DNA from: Desulfobacteraceae bacterium
GTDB lineage: Bacteria; Desulfobacterota; Desulfobacteria; Desulfobacterales; SURF-7
Length of the DNA stretch: 64,000 nt
NCBI GenBank assembly: GCA_003599865.1
Contig: QZKS01000010.1
Span: forward strand, 45,970 to 109,969
Reading direction: 5' to 3'
This document shows, piece by piece, positions 59,438 through 64,000 of this stretch. Each line of letters starts with the position of its first letter. The stretch's first letter is position 1. The notes under the pieces are model-generated. The model saw only the letters and a list, made by a program, of their open reading frames with translations. It was not told the origin of the DNA and did no database searches. The position numbers were made by a program, and so were the translations under genes.

Positions 59438-60943
59438 ATGTTGCTGAACAGATTTCCGGATCGCGAAACATTCTGCAGGTTGTCGAAGCAATACAATGTG
59501 ATTCCGGTCTGCACCGAAATACTGGCCGATACGGAAACACCGGTATCCCTTCTCAATAAATTTCACGGAAAGGATCCCGTCTTCCTGTTCGAAAGCGTAG
59601 AAGGCGGAGAAAGATGGGGCCGATACAGCTTCCTGGGGACTTCCGCCCGATCCCATATCCGGGTGTTTTCCGATCATGTTGAAATTTTAAAGAATGAGAT
59701 AAAAGAAATAATCCCTCATCATGGCCATCCGCTATCGGTATTGCGGAATTTTATGAAATCATACCATCCGGCGGTCCTTGATCATCTGCCCAGATTCTGG
59801 GGCGGGCTGGTCGGCTACCTCACCTATGAGATGGTTTCCTTTTTTGAAAAAATCCCGAACCAATGGCCGGATCATAAACCGATGGCACATTTTATCATAC
59901 CGGATGAAATCATTATTTTCGATAATATCCAAAATACGCTGAAAGCCGTTGTGATCGTCTTTACCGACGATGCAGCAGAATCCCCGGAACATCTGTATGA
60001 CAGGGCTTTCCATAAAATCCACAACATGCTCCTGACCATGAAAGGCCCGATCCGTGAAAGAGGCGCCGGACGTCCGGAAAGCCGGTTTCAGCTTTCCCCT
60101 GTCATCACGGATGAGGCTTATCGTGCCCATGTTGAAAAAACCAAGGAGTATATCAAGGCCGGTGATATTATCCAGGCGGTCATCTCGCAGCCTTTTGTAT
60201 GTGACCCGCCACCGGATCTGTGGAACCTCTACCGGGCCCAGCGGTATATCAACCCTTCGCCCTACCTGTATTTTATGGATTTTGGTGCGGTTGCCCTGGT
60301 GGGTTCGTCTCCGGAAACCATGGTACGGCTTGAAAACGGGACCGCCACGCTCCGGCCCATTGCCGGAACCCGGCCTCGGGGAAAAAATGAACAGGAAGAC
60401 AGGGCCCTGGCCGACGAGCTCCTGAAAGACGAAAAAGAGCGCGCCGAGCATTTAATGCTGGTTGATCTGGGAAGAAACGATCTGGGGCGGATTGCGGAAA
60501 TCGGAACCGTTCAGGTGACGGATCTCATGGTTGTTGAGCGGTATTCCCATGTCATGCACCTGGTTTCCAATATCCACTGTGATATCAAACCCGATTACGA
60601 TGCCTGGGATTTGCTGGCTGCGACCTTTCCGGCCGGTACCCTTTCCGGTGCGCCGAAAATCAGGGCCATGGAGATCATTGCCGAACTGGAAAAAGAGACG
60701 AGAGGTCCCTATGGCGGAGCGGTCGGTTATATTTCGTTCAGCGGAAACATGGATATGGCCATTACGATCCGGACAGCCTGCATCGATGACAACCGGATGA
60801 TTGTCAGAGCGGGAGCCGGGATTGTTGCCGATTCCGATCCGGAAACGGAACGAAGGGAAACCGTGAACAAGGCCATGGCCATCCAGAGGGCGCTGCAACT
60901 GGTTCAGACAAATGCCGAAGAAGAAGGGAGGACCGGGAAATGA
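59438..60943 (+). CDS. trpE: Anthranilate synthase component I
   Basis: 501 residues from ATG 59438, with GGAGGA seven bases upstream; an ATG at 59420 overlaps that site. FESVEGGERWGRYSFLG is the Trp feedback-binding region near the N-terminus. The chorismate-binding domain has IAGTRPRGKNEQEDRALADE, LLVDLGRNDLGR-type MLVDLGRNDLGRIAEIG, FPAGTLSGAPKIRAMEIIAE and GPYGGAVGYISFSGNMDMAI. It forms anthranilate with TrpG from chorismate and glutamine. First structural gene behind the attenuator; overlaps trpG by four bases. Confidence 0.96.
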   Translation: MLLNRFPDRETFCRLSKQYNVIPVCTEILADTETPVSLLNKFHGKDPVFLFESVEGGERWGRYSFLGTSARSHIRVFSDHVEILKNEIKEIIPHHGHPLSVLRNFMKSYHPAVLDHLPRFWGGLVGYLTYEMVSFFEKIPNQWPDHKPMAHFIIPDEIIIFDNIQNTLKAVVIVFTDDAAESPEHLYDRAFHKIHNMLLTMKGPIRERGAGRPESRFQLSPVITDEAYRAHVEKTKEYIKAGDIIQAVISQPFVCDPPPDLWNLYRAQRYINPSPYLYFMDFGAVALVGSSPETMVRLENGTATLRPIAGTRPRGKNEQEDRALADELLKDEKERAEHLMLVDLGRNDLGRIAEIGTVQVTDLMVVERYSHVMHLVSNIHCDIKPDYDAWDLLAATFPAGTLSGAPKIRAMEIIAELEKETRGPYGGAVGYISFSGNMDMAITIRTACIDDNRMIVRAGAGIVADSDPETERRETVNKAMAIQRALQLVQTNAEEEGRTGK

Positions 60944-61509
60944 TTGTGATGATTGACAACTATGATTCGTTTACCTACAACCTTGTCCAGTATTTCGGTC
61001 AGCTTGGATCCGAAGTGCATGTTGTGCGAAATGATCAGACAACCGTTGAACGGATTGAACAATGGCAGCCGGACGGCATCGTCATTTCACCGGGCCCGGG
61101 ACGCCCGGAAACCGCCGGTATTTCTCTTTCCGTGGTCCGGCATTTTTCCGGAAAACTGCCGATACTGGGGGTCTGCCTCGGACATCAGACCATCGGCGAG
61201 GCATTCGGGGGAAAGGTTGTTTCCGCCCGGAAGCTGATGCATGGGAAAACCTCCCTGGTGCAGGCGGATGGAAAAAGGATCTACCAGGGAATCAACAAGC
61301 CGTTTCAGGCCATGCGCTATCACTCCCTGGTGGTTTCCCGGGAAAATCTTCCGGATTGCCTGGTCATCACGGCAGAATCCGATGACGGTGAAATCATGGG
61401 AATCCGCCATACCGATCATCCGACCGAGGGGATCCAGTTTCATCCGGAATCGATCATGACCAAGGTCGGAAAAAGACTGCTGAGAAACTTCTTGAATATC
61501 AAAAAATGA
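60940..61509 (+). CDS. trpG: Anthranilate synthase component II (glutamine amidotransferase)
   Basis: 189 residues; ATG overlaps the trpE stop. The class I amidotransferase triad is present: Cys in ILGVCLGHQTIGEAFGG, His and Glu in GIQFHPESIMT. MIDNYDSFTYNLVQYFGQLG is the typical N-terminus. It supplies ammonia to TrpE; in some bacteria it also serves PabB. Normal length. Confidence 0.96.
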   Translation: MIVMIDNYDSFTYNLVQYFGQLGSEVHVVRNDQTTVERIEQWQPDGIVISPGPGRPETAGISLSVVRHFSGKLPILGVCLGHQTIGEAFGGKVVSARKLMHGKTSLVQADGKRIYQGINKPFQAMRYHSLVVSRENLPDCLVITAESDDGEIMGIRHTDHPTEGIQFHPESIMTKVGKRLLRNFLNIKK

Positions 61510-61531
61510 TGAAAAAAGGGGGATCGGACCT

Positions 61532-62548
61532 ATGTTCAGAGATTATTTAAGCAAGATCATTCAGGGAAACAACCTTTCACAGGAAGAGATGTCGCAGATG
61601 GTGACGGATATTTTTTCCGGAGAGGTTACGGACGCGCAGATCGGTGCGTTTATGGGCGCCCTCGCCACCAAGGGAGAAACCCTGGAAGAACTGGCAGGGG
61701 CAGCCCGTGCCATGAGAAAAAAGGCCCAGCGGATTCAGACCTCCGCATCAACCGTAATCGATACCTGCGGAACCGGCGGCGACGGCCTGAAAACCTTCAA
61801 TATTTCCACAACGACTTCTTTTGTGGTCGCCGGATGCGGTGTTACGGTAGCCAAACACGGAAACCGGTCCATCTCCAGCCAGTGCGGAAGTGCGGACCTG
61901 CTGGAAGCACTGGGCGTAAAAATCGACGTTGATCCGGAAATCACCGAAGAAGCCATTGCCGAAATCGGAATCGGGTTCCTTTTTGCCCCTATTTACCACG
62001 GTGCCATGAAATATGCGGCAAAAGCAAGAAAGGAAGTCGGCCTTCGCTCCATCTTCAATATGCTGGGACCGCTGACCAATCCGGCGGCGGCAAACTGCCA
62101 GCTCCTCGGTGTCTTTTCACCAAAACTCACGGAGATGTTCGCCGGTGCACTCCGCCTTCTGGGGACCAAAAGAGCATTGGTGGTTCATGGTCATGACGGC
62201 CTGGATGAGATCTCCATCTGTGCGCCCACAAGGGTTTCCGAACTGAAGGATGACCTGATTAAAACCTATGATATCCATCCCGAAGACTATTTCGGAAAGA
62301 CGGCGATCCCCCGCGACCTTACCGGCGGAGATCCGTCGCAGAATGCCGGCATCACCATGGATATCCTGAGAGGCGGAAAAGGTCCGAAACGGGATATCGT
62401 CCTCCTCAATGCATCCGCCGCCCTGATGGCTGCCGGAAAGACGGAAGATCTGAAAGAAGGAATCGGGATGGCGGAAAATTCAATCGACTCCGGTGCCGCC
62501 GCTGCAAAACTGAACAACCTGATCCAATACACACAGGAAAACGGATAA
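61532..62548 (+). CDS. trpD: Anthranilate phosphoribosyltransferase
   Basis: 338 residues, a normal length. Conserved motifs are DTCGTGGDGLKTFNIST (PRPP-binding loop), VAKHGNRSISSQCGSADLLE and IFNMLGPLTNPAAANCQLLG. It transfers phosphoribosyl from PRPP to anthranilate. It starts 22 bases after trpG and ends one base before trpC. Confidence 0.96.
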   Translation: MFRDYLSKIIQGNNLSQEEMSQMVTDIFSGEVTDAQIGAFMGALATKGETLEELAGAARAMRKKAQRIQTSASTVIDTCGTGGDGLKTFNISTTTSFVVAGCGVTVAKHGNRSISSQCGSADLLEALGVKIDVDPEITEEAIAEIGIGFLFAPIYHGAMKYAAKARKEVGLRSIFNMLGPLTNPAAANCQLLGVFSPKLTEMFAGALRLLGTKRALVVHGHDGLDEISICAPTRVSELKDDLIKTYDIHPEDYFGKTAIPRDLTGGDPSQNAGITMDILRGGKGPKRDIVLLNASAALMAAGKTEDLKEGIGMAENSIDSGAAAAKLNNLIQYTQENG

Positions 62549-62549
62549 A

Positions 62550-63350
62550 ATGAAAAAAGACTTTCTGCAACTCATTATCGACAGGAAAAGACTGGAAATC
62601 CGGGCAGCCCAAAAAGAACTTCCGGAAGACCGTATCCGGAAAAAAGCGGAGGAGAAGCAAAGAGAGAAACGCCCCTTTTATGCAGTACTCGCGGGTGCCG
62701 ACGTCGACAGGATCAATATCATTGCGGAAATCAAACGGGCCTCTCCTTCCAAAGGAGATATCCGCCCGGACCTTGATCCCTTCCAACTGGCCGGTCTGTA
62801 TGAAAAGGGAGGCGCCTCGGCATTGTCGGTACTCACCGATACATCGTTTTTCAAAGGAAGCGCCGACGATTTTCAGCGGGCAAGGCAGGGCTCAGGTCTT
62901 CCCATGCTCCGAAAGGACTTCCTGATTTCCTCCTATCAGATTTATGAATCCGTACTGCTCGGTGCGGATGCCGTGCTTCTGATTGCCAGGATTCTGTCCC
63001 GGGAACAACTCAAAGATTATTTGATGCTCTGCCGGGAACTCAACCTGGACGCCCTGGTTGAAATTCACAACCCGGAAGATTTGGAAAATGCCATATGGGC
63101 AAAAGCCGCTCTCATCGGTATCAACAACCGGAACCTGAGTTCATTTGATACGGATATCCGTATTGCCATGGAGCTGGTATCACGGCTTGAAACGTATCAG
63201 ACCCCGGTTGCGGCCAGCGGTATCAGCGGAAGAGAGGACATTGTCAGAAGCCTGTCATATGGAATCCATAATTTTCTGATCGGGGAAAGCCTGGTAAAGG
63301 CAAAAGACCCGGCAGGATTGATCCGGTCGCTGACCGGAAGAAAGGAATAA
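62550..63350 (+). CDS. trpC: Indole-3-glycerol-phosphate synthase
   Basis: 266 residues. The family motif IAEIKRASPSKGDIRPDLDP (with the catalytic Lys), LRKDFLISSYQIYESVLLGA and VAASGISGREDI, plus FLIGESLVKA (phosphate site), identify it. It closes the indole ring from CdRP. It is a separate protein here, not fused to TrpF as in E. coli. Confidence 0.96.
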   Translation: MKKDFLQLIIDRKRLEIRAAQKELPEDRIRKKAEEKQREKRPFYAVLAGADVDRINIIAEIKRASPSKGDIRPDLDPFQLAGLYEKGGASALSVLTDTSFFKGSADDFQRARQGSGLPMLRKDFLISSYQIYESVLLGADAVLLIARILSREQLKDYLMLCRELNLDALVEIHNPEDLENAIWAKAALIGINNRNLSSFDTDIRIAMELVSRLETYQTPVAASGISGREDIVRSLSYGIHNFLIGESLVKAKDPAGLIRSLTGRKE

Positions 63351-63367
63351 CCGCAAGTGAGGAAAAA

Positions 63368-64000
63368 ATGACTGCCGACAATACCCCCCAGATAAAAATA
63401 TGCGGGCTGACCCGTGCCGATCAGGCCCATGCTTGTTCTCTGCTGGGAGCCGATGCCATTGGATGCGTTTTCTATCCGAAAAGCCCACGGAATGTCTCCT
63501 TGGATCAGGCCAAAGAGATCATCCATGCCCTGCCTCCGCATGTGAAGGGAACCGGTGTTTTTGTAGACGTTTCCTACGATGAAGTCATGCGGGCAGTCGA
63601 CTACTGCGGTCTTGCTGCTGTCCAGCTTCATGGCCGGGAATCTGCCGATCTTGTCCGGAAGCTGATCCGTCAGGATCTTCTTGTCATCAAGACCCTGTTT
63701 GTGACCCGGGAACCCTTTCTGCATCAGGCAGCGGATTATCCGGTATCGGCTTATCTGGTCGAATGCGGCAAGGGCAGCCTCCCCGGCGGAAACGCAATGG
63801 CCTGGAACTGGAAGGATACGCTGGAATTCGCCAGGCTCAACCCCCTGATCCTGGCAGGCGGTCTGTCTCCCGAGAATATTTCCACGGCCCTTTCCGCCGC
63901 CATGCCCGCTGCCGTGGATGTGAGTTCAGGAGTTGAGGCCTCGCCGGGAATCAAGGACCTCGCAAAAGTGGAATCCTTCATTAAAACCGTAAAGCAAAGC
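63368..64000 (+). CDS. trpF: Phosphoribosylanthranilate isomerase (3' end beyond window)
   Basis: 211 codons are open to the last base. The start has GAGGAAAA before ATG. KICGLTRADQAHACSLLGAD with the catalytic Cys, FYPKSPRNVS (catalytic region), AVQLHGRESADLV, and LAGGLSPENISTALS followed by VDVSSGVEASPGIKD (phosphate binding) are typical. Since the family is about 205-215 residues, nearly the whole gene is present. trpB and trpA probably follow outside. Confidence 0.93.
   Translation, partial: MTADNTPQIKICGLTRADQAHACSLLGADAIGCVFYPKSPRNVSLDQAKEIIHALPPHVKGTGVFVDVSYDEVMRAVDYCGLAAVQLHGRESADLVRKLIRQDLLVIKTLFVTREPFLHQAADYPVSAYLVECGKGSLPGGNAMAWNWKDTLEFARLNPLILAGGLSPENISTALSAAMPAAVDVSSGVEASPGIKDLAKVESFIKTVKQS

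Overview
The window looks like a chromosomal segment of a Gram-negative, anaerobic deltaproteobacterium (Desulfobacterota, probably a Desulfobacteraceae-like sulfate reducer). The outer-membrane lipid-transport operon (mla), PBP1b-type synthase and many lipoproteins indicate a diderm. The paired 2-hydroxyacyl-CoA dehydratase subunits, the corrinoid-type Fe-S/DUF3786 protein, the ADH synthase (archaeal-type shikimate entry), FolE2 and RNase J fit that group. This placement is inference from gene content only. I see no rRNA, tRNA, CRISPR array, prophage or insertion sequence.

Layout. 1-9.5 kb: a minus-strand set (metallophosphoesterase, Dus, VOC protein, start of a SulP-like permease), a large SLC13 permease with four RCK_C domains, a DUF3786 Fe-S protein, and a MarR regulator co-transcribed with two 2-hydroxyacyl-CoA dehydratase subunits. 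9.6-14.8 kb: a GC-rich four-gene operon of unknown purpose (Tat lipoprotein, unknown protein, HEAT-repeat protein, PQQ-type sugar dehydrogenase) behind a near-consensus promoter. 15-24 kb: SGNH hydrolase, small lipoproteins, GNAT, UbiB-type kinase, MFS transporter, TPR lipoprotein and a bifunctional penicillin-binding protein. 24-30.6 kb: an HMGL/homocitrate-synthase-like enzyme, two receiver-less sigma-54 activators with a sigma-54 promoter and tandem dyad sites between them, a SPOR/TPR protein and a lone receiver domain.

30.8-33 kb holds ADH synthase plus chorismate mutase-prephenate dehydratase. In front of them lies a previously unlisted leader: a 34-codon Phe/Tyr-rich peptide followed by mutually exclusive antiterminator and terminator hairpins. 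33-50 kb is mostly housekeeping: RNase J, TetR, DacB-like peptidase, FolE2, TtcA, RpoZ, GreA, LeuB, Psd, TsaB, Lon, prepilin peptidase, a B12-binding radical SAM protein, CoaE and a processive GT2. 50-59 kb has an amidohydrolase, an acyl-CoA synthetase and the minus-strand operon mlaE-mlaF-mlaD-mlaC-mlaA-cinA, in which MlaF carries a C-terminal degenerate GGDEF-like domain. 59.1-64 kb is trpL-trpE-trpG-trpD-trpC-trpF (trpF runs off the window end), with a classical Trp leader peptide containing three tandem Trp codons and an attenuator.

The strongest discoveries are the two ribosome-mediated attenuators for aromatic amino acids (Phe/Tyr at 32.8-33.0 kb, Trp at 59.2-59.4 kb), the MlaF-GGDEF-like fusion, the sigma-54 regulatory region at 26.8-27.0 kb and the uncharacterised 9.8-14.8 kb operon.
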